Shown here: positions 1-12,759 of the stretch, piece after piece
Numbering within the stretch: the stretch's first letter is position 1
Layout: every line of letters begins with the position of its first letter
Source of the DNA: Polytrichum commune
Lineage: Eukaryota; Streptophyta; Polytrichopsida; Polytrichales; Polytrichaceae
Assembly: GCA_950295325.1 (NCBI GenBank)
Contig: OX485805.1
Location: 7,936,501 to 8,000,500, forward strand
Reading direction: 5' to 3'
Length of the DNA stretch: 64,000 nucleotides
Made by a program: the position numbers and the translations under genes
Notes under the pieces: generated by a model
Told to the model about the DNA's origin: nothing
Database searches by the model: none
The model's input: only the letters and a program-made list of their open reading frames with translations

Positions 1-690
1 CACACAACTAGTACGAGATGGTTAGCAGTTCTAAGTCAAGGTTGTAGTCACTTTCCTTATGATTTTTGGAGTTCATATGAATATATCATTCATTATAAAG
101 AGTGAAGCTTCTCGTCATCATTAAACGGTCATATAGATCTCCCCAATCATGTTGACTATCGATCCTAGAATGGTTATCATATTTTGAGCACACTCTCCAA
201 TCTCTTTTAAACACATGTCTTTTTCAACACCGTTTTTGGAGCCACACCAAAGTGCATACCACTCAAATATAGGTGTTGATTAAGATGAGAAACCAAATTA
301 GGCATGACTTCCTTACCTTGATGTGCACTTCCCATGTGCAAGTTGTTTGAGCCAAGGAAATTTAGGGTAAGGTAAGCGGACCTAATTGGGACTTCTTTAA
401 ACTATTGCTTCTCTTAATCTCACACCTATAATTGACACCAAAAGACACGTGTTTGAAAGCAATTGGACTACGTGCTCTGAATTTTAGTCAACTATGATAT
501 GCTCAATAAATCAATTGGGGGACAATGTGGTGGACCTATATGATCATTTAAGAAGCAGACTAATCTCTCATTTTGACAAAGAACAACTATTCATGTATAT
601 GAGCTTTAAGAACTATGAGGAAAATAACTAGGCCTGTCATTTCGGATTGTTTTGACCATCTCTTACTAATGACATATTTAATATCCTAAG
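1..690. mobile_element. Fold-back element made of two inverted R1 arms
   Basis: Bases 1 to about 335 and the reverse complement of about 390 to 690 are clearly related, with a short palindromic centre near 340-390 (ACCTTGATGTGCAC reads back as GGTAAGGTAAGC-type sequence on the other side). Each arm carries the same landmarks: TTAGTACGAGATG, then TTTTGGAGTTCATATGAA, then a GAGCAC...CCAATCTCTTTTAAACACATG block, then a GGTGT...ACTCAAATATAGGTGT block. The same arm (R1) occurs singly at least six more times in the window. No coding sequence is visible. It is probably a non-autonomous fold-back or long-TIR DNA element. The left end may be cut by the window edge. Confidence 0.6.
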
Positions 691-1282
691 AGAAGTGAGT
701 TAGTCGGGGAAAAGTGTATGTTTTTAGACCCATTCACTCCATTGGCTCTATTGTGGTCACTTCCAACTACCACAAACATAAGTATCGGGTTGTCGAATCG
801 ACTCAAGAACTTTGTCTCTCGTTTGGCTACCAAATGTGTACTACAAAGATTTGTGTTTTCGAGGTTTTAGAATTGGAATTGTATTGCAATAGCTATAAAG
901 TCCAAAGTGAGATATTCAATTTCTTTAAGTGACCACATAGGACCATCTCCCAATGGTGTTCATTTTGATCCAAAGTTATAACTTACATGTAAGGATCCAC
1001 ATAGTCGAGTCTCATTGTAAACACATACTTTTATGGTGTTTGTACTTGATTACAAGCCGTGCTATATAGGTCCACTTGAATATAAGTGTACAATTATAAT
1101 GAGTGACCATCTAAGGTCCACATAAGATATGTGGCCTTGTCACGGCCACTTCCAACTTCACAAACGTTGATGATCATTGGATTGGATCATTTGGTTAGCA
1201 ATCACGGATCACAAAAGATGTGTTGATCAAAAATTAGAAATGAGTTGCAAAAATGATCAAAGGTCATACTGAAGATTCTCAT
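687..1282 (+). repeat. Dispersed repeat R2, copy 1
   Basis: About 595 bp that recur at 21605-22200 in the same orientation with roughly 90% identity by eye. Landmarks are TTCACTCCATTGGCTCTATT, ATCCACATAGTCGAGTCTCA and GGATTGGATCATTTGGTTAG. Internally it contains related sub-blocks (two CACTTCCAAC...CACAAAC blocks). The short open frame inside it (714-932) is shared by chance with the repeat and is not a gene. The copy ends where the LINE coding sequence begins at about 1283. Confidence 0.7.
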
Positions 1283-4200
1283 TTGAAAATAAAGAAAAAC
1301 ATTCATACACTATGGAAAAGCGATAATGTCTGGTCCCTTGAAGCTAGCCCAAGCAACGAAGTCGAAAATAGGCAAATTGGGGCAGGGAGAGGAGGTATTG
1401 CTTTATGCTTCCACCCTAGAATACAAGCTTTGATCCTTGATAAAGGATCTTTGGCTAGTAATAGGGTCCAATGGATTAGATTCAAAAGACTAGAAGGCGG
1501 ATATCTTGGCATCCTTAATGTTTTATGCATCTAACATGGCTGGTGAAAGATGCGCCACGTGGAATGAGATCATTTCTTCTAACAGATTGTAGATGGATCA
1601 TGACAGGGGATTTTTACATGGTTGAGAGCCCATTGGATAGGTCCACATCATCATGTAATCGGCTCATGGGGGTAAAGGAGGAATTGGCATGGGTGGACCT
1701 TAAAAACAAATATAATATCAAGGACTACTTTAGCATGAATGACGGCCCTCTATACTCATGGGACAACCTTAGGGAAGATGGCATTAGTCATGGCTAGACT
1801 AGATATATTTTACTCCTTCTCAACTTCAGTGCAAAATCCATCTTCTCATATTACACATTACAAGATTATGGGTGATTCTAACTTCTCTGACCACCATCCG
1901 GTCTCCTTTCAAATCAACCTTAGTAACAATGTCCAAAGAGGTTCCTCATGGAAAGCCAACGTGAGATTCTTTCAAGAGGCCAAGGAACCAATTGAAACAT
2001 TATTGGAAACCTCCCCTTTACAAATGTGTTTATTCACTAAGTTGAGGAAAATCGTAAGGTATTATAAACAATTATGCCTAGCTAGACTAAGGAAATATCT
2101 GGAGTTGTGGCAAGTTGTCTACCATTATGATATAACAAATGGAACAGCTAAGGCCAGGGTTAAGCTGCTTAGGGATCAACTACAAAGCTTAGCAGATAGG
2201 AAAGAGGATGGGCACACAATTTGGTCTCAAACTCGATGGATGCAATTTGAGGATAGAATGAATAAACATTTCTTTCTCCTTAGTAAAGGAACGGCGAGTG
2301 GGTGGGCTTATCATGGAACTCTATGATGAAGACAATACAATCGTCTCCTTGAGCGCATACTTAGCTAGATTATGTAATTCTTTTTACTCCAAACTGTATG
2401 CGTGCCCGATCTTGGATGAGCAACAAAAGGAGTACAAGGAAGAAATTTGCTAAGTTATGTACCAAGCAAATTCTCACTAACTACTCGAAGGATTATGGAA
2501 TCCCTGCTTGCCGAAGAAAAACTCACCAAAGCGGTCCAAATACTAGCAAAAGAAAAAAAAACCCAAGCCCATACGTATTGATGGCCGAGTTCTTCCAATC
2601 TTACTACTAGAGTTTCATAAATGGTGACTTCACAATGATGGTAAATGAGTTGCTAGCGAGTGATCAGTTTCCAAAAGGGGTAACAAGGGGACTTATTGCA
2701 CTCCTTTACAAAGAAGGGGAACATTTGAGACTAACCAACTGGAGACTACATGTTTGGAGTTGCTTTTGGATTAGAGATTAATTGGCATAAGAGTGTTGCA
2801 TATTGGTGAGGCCGAGGACGATTGTCAAGATGGGTGGGAAAATGCCAATGGAAGTGGGCCGCAAACATAGAATTGTCAAAACTACTAGACATGCCATTTG
2901 ATTTACAACTAGAATTGCAGGACATTGACCAATTTTTGGAGGAACATGATCAAGATCAAACTCCAACACTGGAGCTCCATGAACTTGTCGCTAGCAGGAC
3001 AAACTTTCATTATGAATCCAATTCTATTGTCATCCCTTCGGTACTTTATCGCATTTTGGACTAGATCTAAGAGAGTCCTCCGGAGAATTAAAGCTCTACT
3101 CCGCAATTACCTTTGGTCTGGATCAAATAATACAGCCAGAGCACGAGTGAGTTGGGACGATTGCACGTTGCCAAAAATAAAGGTGTCTTTAGTTTTATCT
3201 CATCAAAGGATGTTATGAAAGCCCTTATGAGCAAATGGATTATTCAAGCTCTACTTCCTGGCAAGTCGAGCCTTCAAATCATCTTGAAGTACCGCATTAT
3301 GCAGTTGCAACCTTCTTACCATGGTCTATAGGGTCCCTCTTCCTTGTAGTTGTTCTCCCCAAATTTCTCCACTAAGTGTAGGTCCAAAGTTTGACACCAC
3401 ATCACCCAATCGTGGAAGGTGATGGCAAATACGGCTACATTTCTCTCTCCATCAATTCCAAAGGATATTCTGCAACTCAATATGTGGTGAAGGGCGGAAT
3501 ACCAAGGTCTTTACTTTGGCATCACCACGAGCATGGCCCCCTACCTTGTATAGGAAAGGATTGAGGTACTTCCGGTATATATGGGACCCCATGTGATATG
3601 AATTCATGAACTGGAAGGTTGCCAAAGTTAGATTCTCTCTTGGAGAGATTTACCACAACTTTTGGATTAAAGTACTGGAATTCTACATACCATATATTAC
3701 ACCAACAAAACGCTCAACTCACTCCATAAGAATAGGTTGGCCTTAATAAGAGCATGGAGGACGTGTTTGCTGGACTGGGTTGTTAGCATTGGCTATCTCA
3801 AGGAATTTAGCCCTAGTCCAGTACAATTTACCTAGTACCTGAATTTATGAGCATTTTTCCAAAATCTACTGTTGGATCACAATACTTCACCTCTACGGAA
3901 GTGAAGCCAAAGACTGGAAATGTGTTACCAAGTATGGCCTTCTTAGGATGGATGGCAACTTAGGGTAGATAGCCTTACTAGAGGTAGTAGTCAAACCTAA
4001 TACAATCCGTTCTTTGGAAAACTCGATCAATTGTTCTTTAACCTTGCTCATTGGTGGTGGCCATGGGCTACTCCATTCTTTGCTTGTTTTTCCAAAGAGG
4101 GGAGGAAATGGATTACTAAGCAAAAGGCCTTCAAGAAGTTGATTCCACATAAATGGTGGAATGAAATTCCTCCCTCCACTTCCCCTAAGTGAAACATCAT

Positions 4201-4770
4201 CTGGCAAAAGGTAAGGCACAAAAAGAGGCTACCTTTCTCTAGTCGGTCATACATAAGGCCATGGCGGTGAATGAGTGGCATGGAAAATCTCGGTAGAGAT
4301 TGACAAAAGTTGTACTCATTGTGGCCAGCAATTAGTGGAAATGATGGAACACAAGGTCTTCAACTGTCCACTTGCTCAACAAGGGTGGTGATATGTTGCC
4401 AACATCATTTGGCAATTCTTGCCAAAAGAGGGAATCTTGGTCTGCGAAAATCTTTTTCTATGATGCAATGCCTCTTTGATCAACCTTTATCCAGCACACT
4501 TAAGCGATTCAATCACATCTGGTTCTTCTTGAGGAGCGGTCTTCTCTGGATAATCTGGCGCCAACAAAATGATTGGGTGTTTAATGATCTGCAATGGCCC
4601 ATTGAGAAAATATGTCAAGTCATTTGAAATGACTTGCATGGATATGGTAGGATTGAGTGGAAACGGACTATCTTGGATTTGGAAAAGGCCCCATAAGTGG
4701 CCTACTAGGATATTCTTACCAAATTTGACTCAACTTGGGGGGTCAAAGGTCTTATTATGACCTGGAGTAA
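1283..4770 (+). mobile_element. Degraded plant L1-type LINE (endonuclease plus reverse transcriptase remnants)
   Basis: Conceptual translation gives successive LINE signatures in one direction. At about 1290-1535 there is an endonuclease stretch with IWKSDNVW-like sequence and GAGRGGIALCFHP. At about 1740-1930 the endonuclease end carries the catalytic SDHHPV motif. At about 2230-2300 lies the linker W.QFEDRMNKHFF. At about 2610-2745 is the start of the reverse transcriptase (GVTRGLIALLYK, LTNWR). At about 2930-3220 is the thumb region (LLRNYLWSG, ARVSWDDCTLPK). Near 4530-4620 is the C-terminal zinc-ribbon region (IWRQQNDWVFN). It is 5'-truncated: no ORF1 is seen. The palm with its YADD box is missing between about 2745 and 2850, and several frame changes and stops interrupt the rest. 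It abuts repeat R2 on the left and is clearly inactive. Confidence 0.8.
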
Positions 4771-5700
4771 CTTAGTGGTCACGTGGAAGGTATAAGCCCC
4801 ATATGGGTATTATTTCTTGATTTCCCCTCGGTGGTGTTGTTTCTCCCGAGGTGGTTATATTATGGTCCATTTTTGCAATTGATTTTTTCAATTTGTGCCA
4901 AGAAATAAAAGTAAAAATTAAAATTAGTGACCTTTGTATGTCGTACATTTTCCATAAAGAGCCACAATTTGTGCCCCAATTTGACTCCATGTTGTGAAGT
5001 GTGTTGCTCTTCTTGAACCCCTTCTCTTCAAGTTAAAATGTTTAGTGTTTCTCTTTTAGAACATGTTCATGAGCACTTAAGGGGGCAGGGGTCACTCTCT
5101 TGTAAGGATTTGAACTACCTACAATAAAGGGGTATTTTCAAGGGGGCTATGAAATAATGCACATATTTATGGCATGCTTTGAATATTTGATGATTTTTGA
5201 AAAATGTGTGATACAATCTCAAAATTGAAAATCCAATATCCTAAAATTTCAAAAGATTTTTTTCTTAATTTTGGATATTTTAATGGGGTGTTAGCTAATA
5301 TCACACTGTGCTTTTTACTCGGCTTTTTAAATTGATAACTAGCGTTGCACTAGAAAACAAGGTGTGACGAAAGCTAGGTTTCTATTTAAACTTTCAAAGA
5401 AAAATCATAAGACTCTTGTGAAATTTACAGTAGATTGGAGATTGGACAATCAACGATTACAACACAATTAGGTTGGATACATTCCAATGGGCCAATTGGA
5501 CAGCTGATCCCATTATTGCATGTAAATGTATCTCACTTCATCTTTGTGATAATTTGTGTTGAAAAATTTCTAACAAGAATACACCAAGTAAAATTTGGAT
5601 GTGGTACTTTTATTATAACATGTCACATAGACCATTCAATGATGACTTGCAACTTTTTGAGAATAAATGTTAGAACAAAGAATCTTCGAATTTTGTTGTA
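4771..5700. other. AT-rich intergenic stretch, no gene seen
   Basis: The short open frames here match no family I recognise and have no splice or domain support. The sequence contains scattered low-complexity A/T runs only. Confidence 0.5.
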
Positions 5701-6620
5701 AAAGGGTCATAAAGTGTTGCAAGTAGAGACCATGACGTACAACCCAACTAAAGCATCCCAAATCTCATCAAAGAAAGCAACAATGGGAAGAAAACCCGTT
5801 GTACGGAGTGGACAAGGTATTTTGAAATAGGGGAATTTGGCCACCACATCCTGTGTAGAGTGTTGTTGGTCCCACCAATTGGTTTCAATGCACCTATGAT
5901 AGCCCCAACACCCACAAAGCTTGGGTAAAGGTGTATGGCACTATTGTGGGCACTTCCAACTCCACATGATGTTTCTTGATGTAGGATCAGCTCCGGAGTT
6001 GTCTCACCCAATCAACATTCGAGAACAAAGGTCGTTAGTACAATTTTCATAATTAGATTAAAGATCAACTAAACTTAATTATAAGAGGTCGAAATGAAGA
6101 TTTTCTTTTTGTTCAAATGATCACATAGACCTCCCTATTGTGCAAGTTATCAAACTGAAAATGATGTCAATTGTTGAGAATATTCTTCATGCAATGTCAT
6201 CGTGGCTTTTTGGTGTCCGCTTGTTAGTACAAGACTTGCCATATACCATTCAAATGTAGGCATTTGGTTGAGAAGAGTGTCTACAAAAGGCCCACGTACC
6301 TTATCAAATCATGCATATAGTGCAAAAGAAAGCCGATGAATTTGACTTAGTAAGGTGAACGATACTTTTAGATGTCCATACCCGAAATCGTAATGTATGA
6401 GCATGATTCTATCCAATGAGTGACACTAAATATGTTACTTAATGTGCCGTTAACATTAGTATGCCATGTCAATTAAAGTTGTCTTCATGTAGCACCAAGG
6501 GTCATATGATACCCAACCCAATTGGCCAACCAATGATTACAACCCGATTAATGTGGGTTGATGATGAATAATGTGGATAGTAAATGCGATACATACTGTA
6601 GTTAGGTATGGATTGGATCA
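5700..6620 (+). repeat. Diverged dispersed repeats related to R1 and R2
   Basis: At 6050-6310 a diverged R1 arm is recognisable (GATCACATAGACCTCCC, TTTTTGGTGTCCG, ATTCAAATGTAGG). At 5930-5960 there is the R2-like CACTTCCAACTCCACA block. Near 6485-6520 the string ATGTAGCACCAAGGGTCATA recurs almost identically at about 56834, so a further repeat family overlaps this stretch. No coding potential is visible. Confidence 0.45.
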
Positions 6621-9600
6621 ATGTCCTAAATTGGTGATCGAGAAATCGGAGGTGCATCTTTCTTTAAAACCATGAATCATGTACGATTGCAACGTACTCT
6701 AAAAACCCTATGTATAAAAGTTTTTGGTTGTAAAATTAAGCAATACACATATAATTTCAATGATGTAGTATAAGTGACAAAAATGTATGCATAAAATAAT
6801 ACATTCATATATAGTTATTAACAAAAGTATTAAGTTTTACTTTTGGATGATAATCAACCCCTATCATATGTATAGTCCAAAACCCTAGCATACATTTCAA
6901 ATTTTCATTGGGCTTCAAACAATGTATTTCTTTTTTCAATTGGGATTCATGAGGCATGAACTTTGATTAGAAATCATGGTCTAAAACTGTCACATTCAGG
7001 GTCACCTCGTCATTTATTGGTTATTCTAACCAAACGAAAAATACTTGGACAATTGAAACTTGTAGAAGTACAAGTCATCCACAAAGTTCTAAACATCCAT
7101 GTAGTGGGAGTTTCCATTTGCTTACCAAATGTGGAGAAATAAATCTTTAAAATAAATTGTGTCACAAAGGGACCTTCAAGGTCATTTGGACACCTCCAAT
7201 GAGTGGGTAAAACATGGTAGACCGGACAACTCCTTACCTTGCCTAGTGTTTAAGTGAAAGTAATTCAAAACTATACACTAGCTTTGAATTTTGTAAAGAA
7301 AAAATCATAGACATTCAAAAAACATATTGATTTGCAAAGCCAAACAATTTATGATGAAAAAAAAATCCAAGAAAAGTCTACATATTTTAGAAGATGGTGT
7401 GCAAGTAGGTGATATTAGACAAGTCATTGTCTAAAATTTGTTCAAAATACAATAAAACTACATTAAATTGATGGTTTTTTACAAAGATTTTTGATGATGC
7501 CCTCAAGTAGATGATGATTTCAAGGAATATGAAAAAAAATTCCAACTCCAAAAAATTTAAGGTCATAAAATCCACGTCCAACACCAAAATCAACCTCGGG
7601 GAGATCACACCCCCATTACATTTTGTAACCACGTGCGATAATGGGGTATTTAATGGGGGGATATTTATGCACCTTTCAATATTTTTCCCTCCCTATTTGT
7701 AGATATAAAACTACTTTGACTTATTTTTTAGCACCCTATATTTATTTGTAATTGTTTAGAGGTTAATTTTTGGCACCATATTTTTTTATAAATCGTACAA
7801 GTATCAAATAATGAACGGAATATTATAGCATTGCAAAATCAACTATGTGAGCAACAAACGTTCCATATCATCCATCTTATCATTTAATCGGTCTCAATTA
7901 GGTATACCAATGCTAAACCATTCAATGTGCCATTTAAGAGACAACCAATAGCACTTGGATACTAGTTAAAAGGTTACCAATCAACATGGAGATAACAAAA
8001 TGTACAAGCTAACATAAACAAATTGTAAACACGGATAGAAAATAATAAGAAATACAATCAATTGTCACAAGACATGACATTTTGCACAACTATTTACTCC
8101 AAAAATAAAAGATTGCATTCAATGAAAGAAAGCTAAATACAAAAATTGAAAACTTTTACATTAATTGTGTTCACAAACATATCAACCTTGCACCAAATAT
8201 TTACAATGTGAAGGTTAGGATATAACTATGCACCCTCCAATATATGTTAAGGTACATGTCAATATCCTCTACAATGTCATAATTAGACTAAAAAAATTCG
8301 AGAGATTTAAAACCAATGATGAGGAATAATTAAAATTAATTGTTGGCATGAGGCGGACAACCTTCAAAGTCTCCAACCACTCCATCACATCTTCCTCCAA
8401 GACAAAACGCAATCCTCTGAGTCTACCACGGTGAGGTTGCCAAATATTGTAGCACACCATCGATCATCTACAAAAGGTAGTTGTAGCAAAAAGACAATTA
8501 ATAGAATGATGACATATTGGACACTACTAGCAAGACAAGTAAAAGAACAACAAAAACTGATGAAGAATGAACCACAAGCCAATCTTAATTCTCATAATTT
8601 TATGGCTTGAAAACTAGGTTTTTAAATTTAGAGAATTAAACATGTTCATTAAAAAATCTATACAAGACCAAACAACAAGAAAATATGCAAATTCAAGATT
8701 TAGAAAAACATAGTACCTAGCTTCCTCCGAATTTGAATTGAAAGTTGACTCATTATCTTCATGCATTTGAAAAGTCTAATACATGCTTATCACTTCAATC
8801 ATCCAATGCTCATTAATAAACAACATCTTTGAATGAAGCAAGAAACTTCATAAATTAAATAACACCTACTAACTTAGAAAACATTTTCTACACCAATCAT
8901 TCATAATTTGTAGACTAGAAAGAGAATTAGTCATTTTGTGATATGGGTATGGGGTCACAACCAATATCCTACATCGCTATTAATTTCATGTAGGTTTTTC
9001 AACAAACTCATTCAAGGAGTTTCCATCAACCGGATCAAGCTCAAAGACATACCTCTCTACATCAAATGACATAGTCATTGTGCAAATTACGCTATCTACA
9101 TCAACCCAAATAGAATCCGAGTGGTCATATTTGAATTTGAAGTGTCCAAGGACTTTTCTAAAATAATTAAGGTAAAACATAAAACCGGATATGGCAATAC
9201 TTGTTTTTTTTTTTATCATTGTTCACCTTCCGATTAAGAAGGTCAATGTGGTGCCTGTAACTTCCCCACCTTGTATTATCTTTCGTCTCGTAATCTAAAC
9301 TTGTTATATATACCACGTGTCCTGATCAACTCCATTGAGGACACATGTAGTTTGCAAAATTTTGGAAGGTCTTCCCCTAGTCCTCATAACAATTGATTTA
9401 ACTGTAGATGAGATAATTGTCGTACTTTTATGCATAAAATACACTCCACAATCCATTTCAAGACCCAACAACATTCATTATGTAGAAAATGAAGCATTGA
9501 TGTTATCATCAACATCTCATCTTTCTACACTCACATTCAGGTCTTTTAATTTATCATTTTTCTATATCTCACATTTAGGATGGTGTCGGAAATCAATAGC

Positions 9601-9990
9601 ATGTCGTTGAAAAACGGTCAGTGGAAGGGGAAAATCAAGGAGTTGGAGTTTGAAATCAACTCTTCCCACATGAGAGCGGAGCAAGCCAAATCTTCGGCTC
9701 TCATGAAACACCATGTGTGAATGCTATGGAACAAAGAAGAAAGCTCCAAAAAATGTGTCTTACCTACCGCCTTTGTGCCGCTTCACTGTTTCACGCTTTA
9801 CCAACGCAAGACGTCCTACCTGAACGCTTCACCGCCTTCACGCTACTATGCTTGCCCAAACCCTAAGCAAGCCCAAGGGCTATTGAGAAGTCACAACATT
9901 CCTTCCCCCAATAAAATCCACAACATTTCCTACCATACTAACGCGTTTCATTCAAAATTGGATAGAATTTACACAATATTCATTTAAGTA
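6621..9990. other. Long AT-rich intergenic region, no gene seen
   Basis: Poly-A/poly-T rich sequence with many in-frame stops on both strands. The sequence at about 7595-7660 (CTCGGGGAGATCACAC and ACGTGCGATAATGGGGT) resembles the terminus of the small TIR element at 60778-61047. I recognise no protein domain in the short frames near 8270-8580, 8990-9220 or 9335-9990. Confidence 0.45.
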
Positions 9991-10159
9991 GTCAAACCCA
10001 TAATTATTTTATTGATCCTACTACACACATTTGGAGGGATCCAATATCTATGACCTTATTTTTTTTCTACTGGTTACTAAAATGAAGGAATTATTCAACA
10101 CCCTATTTTACATATAATCATGTAAGGGACATATTTCCAATACTATGGTAGATCTAACG

Positions 10160-10255
10160 AAATTATAAAATTTACCCTCAATGAATTAAATTGACCTTAT
10201 TTTTTTTATCTCACGTGGTTTCTAAAATTCCGATAGTCACCTCCCCGAGAATTCA
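10160..10255 (-). repeat. Partial relative of the 60.8-kb TIR element
   Basis: Read on the minus strand, CTCGGGGAGGTGAC is followed by AAACCACGTGAGATAAAAAA. This parallels the right terminus of the 270-bp element at 60778-61047. Only one end is recognisable. The element is otherwise decayed. Confidence 0.35.
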
Positions 10256-10384
10256 ACCATCTTCTTTTTAACTTTTAATGATAAGTTTCAAAGATTTCAA
10301 CTTGATATTCTACATTTGAGTATTTAACACAACAATAGAGGTCATCATGAAAAAAAAAACTAATTTAAACAACATTTTGCTACT

Positions 10385-10645
10385 ACCGTAGGGGTTGTAG
10401 AAGAAAGAGCATCATATTGCTCTTAGTCAATAAAATGTAATGAAGAGGCATGAGAAATAATAAGGTTAGAATAAAGTTACAATGCTAGTCCGAGGAGGGA
10501 TAAGAGTTATCCCATATTGTTTGTATGAACCAAGGCAAAGCAAGGGAGCATGAGATCATCTCACTCCAAGCATTGTTCATATGCCTTTGTGTATGTTTAT
10601 ATGCTTGTGCAATCTCATCTCTACTCTTATTGACTTCCAATAGGC
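10385..10645 (-). repeat. Dispersed repeat R4, isolated copy
   Basis: The reverse complement matches 19010-19290. Shared strings include ATCCCATATTGTTTGTATG, TTGTGTATGTTTATATGC and AGGCATGAGAAA. The copy at 19.0 kb lies directly upstream of the RNase H element in the opposite sense, so R4 is probably the leader or end of that element family. Confidence 0.6.
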
Positions 10646-11639
10646 CTTTGACCCAAGAAATTATAGTTTTAGTATCCTAGAGCATTTTTTTGTCCACATT
10701 ACCATGCTTGTAGCTGAATCAACATTTAAGGGTTAAGAAACTCACATAACAATTTTTTATGTACGTACATATGTATGTGAAGTAAAGGTATAAGGTGTAC
10801 ACAAAACTTTTTAATGAATGATCAATTGATGACAAAAGAAGTAAAGATAGTGACCAAAGTGGCTAAAAGTTGAGCTCTCCCCATTCACCGTACAAATATC
10901 AGCCACATTCATAAAGTGGAGTCTGGTGGAGTCCGTGCAGAGTGTACTGCTTTTCAAAGAATGAGAAGTAAAGTATTTGGGAGACCAACCTTAGGAGTAC
11001 CACCACCATCATGCTCTGGATCCCCCACAGCCAAAACTCTCTTCCTACTTGAAAGAGAATTTGAAATCCACATCGACACCCAAGATAAAACCTTCCATAT
11101 CCAACAAACTCCGTTTGAAATACAATGGCATTCCAACTCATAATATGCCTCTCTCCCTAGTGAGGAAAAAGAAAAATCCATAAAATACCTCAACAAACTA
11201 TACCAATATTGGATATCAGTATGTCAGCCACAAACCCCCACCCTTAAGCGTCGTAATCCGGGTGAGAGCATGTGGCTCACATATACTTACTAGAACTCCT
11301 GAGTCCTTGAAACCATCTTCCAATACTTCCACCGCTTGAACATTGAACATACCACTTTTATTCAAAGAACATAAGGCTAAAAACATTTATAAATACTCTC
11401 CTATTCCTCGTGGCAGTCCCCAAATGGTTCATGCCATGAGCAACTTCCTCCACACCCTAATCTCTACAAGCCCACATTATGAACTAGCCTAAACACTTGC
11501 CTCATAACATCAATGCCAGCCACTTGCACATTTGATGTGACAATGCCATTAATTAGCCCAACACTTCCTACCTAATTACTCTATTAAATTCCACCTAATA
11601 CTTCAATCCTTAATTACTGCTTACAGGGTCAAATTCTGT
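10646..11639. other. Intergenic region, no gene seen
   Basis: Open frames on both strands around 10900-11190 overlap each other antiparallel and show no family motif. No convincing splice-linked coding sequence was found. Confidence 0.4.
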
Positions 11640-12545
11640 TCAACTCTCCGCTAGCTGTAACGTTGCCTTGCCCCTGTCCAAGCTTCTACCACCTCCTTGG
11701 CCTTCGGGAGTTCGGTGACACTTCACCTCAGGGTAGCTGCCCCCTTCCCTTCCAGTCCTACCATAGACCCAATTGACTACTCGCTCCTTCTTCCTGTAGC
11801 CCCCGCCCCTGGGTAATCTTTCGGCTCCTGCCGAACCCAACACCTCATTCCTCCTCAGACCCAATTCAAGGCAGTTTGAACCGCACCTTAGCTAACCGAC
11901 TCCAGCTGCACGATGTCAACTCTCTCCTGTTTTACCAATGCGGCGCCATTGTGATGCACCAGAGAGGTCACTGCCAGCAATGCAGCTCAACTCAATGCAA
12001 TCTTCCCTTCTTGGCAGCAGCCTTGATGAGGAAAATGTCCTGCTTTAGGTAGACTGGCGTCTTGTCCTCAAATGCTTTGTGAATCTTCCCCCCCCCCCCC
12101 GCTCCCAATAGAATTCTCGAAACTAGTTTGACTGTTCTTAGCATAGTGGTTTTTAGAGTTGAAGAGAGCTTACGAATTCATTCATCAGTCGCTACTGTCT
12201 TCCCTTGATTCAACCAGCTGCCCACTTCTTATCTGCTCAATTTGGCCGAGAGTGAGTTGCGCCCAGAGACACCCCCTCCCCTCCTCAATTGAGCTTAGCC
12301 TCTCTATCACTGGACAACCATTCAATCTATTTCCCCACAGTCCCAGGCTTCCACCACCTAGGCCCTGGCCGCAGAGCTCCCAACGGTGGAGCTTCGTCGC
12401 TCTCCTCCGCCCCCTCTGTCCTAGTCGAGAGAGAGAGTTTGAATGCCGAAGGCAGCCACCTCAACTGCCCCCGATCCAGTGATCCGAAAATTGCTAGGGC
12501 GAACAGTGCCCCCTCCCCCATAATGGGCAGTAACAATCCCTACTT
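11640..12545. other. Locally GC-rich block with a poly-C run
   Basis: This block is visibly richer in G+C than its AT-rich neighbours and contains a run of about 13 C at 12088-12100. Overlapping open frames exist on both strands (for example 12159-12573 plus and 11640-11864 minus), but they are proline/serine-rich and match nothing I know. It could be an LTR or untranslated region of a mobile element, or a relic of a host gene. The sequence does not decide. Confidence 0.3.
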
Positions 12546-12759
12546 AAATCAAAATAGAACCCAACTTAACTAAACCTAAGCCCCTAAGCCTAATAACTCC
12601 ACTAAGCAACTCTTAAGTTAATCCTTCCATTCTACAATCACTAAGTGCTAACAACCTATCCTCAAATTCAACCCTAATGTAGTCTTAAGGACATAAACAT
12701 TTTTATGTTTTTGAATAATTGAATTTAAAACCAAAGTCCAAGTTTTTATGAACTTTTGA

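Noticed and set aside
12159-12573. Two overlapping plus-strand frames in the GC-rich block
   Set aside because: Low-complexity Pro/Ser composition, overlapping antiparallel frames, no domain, no splice context.
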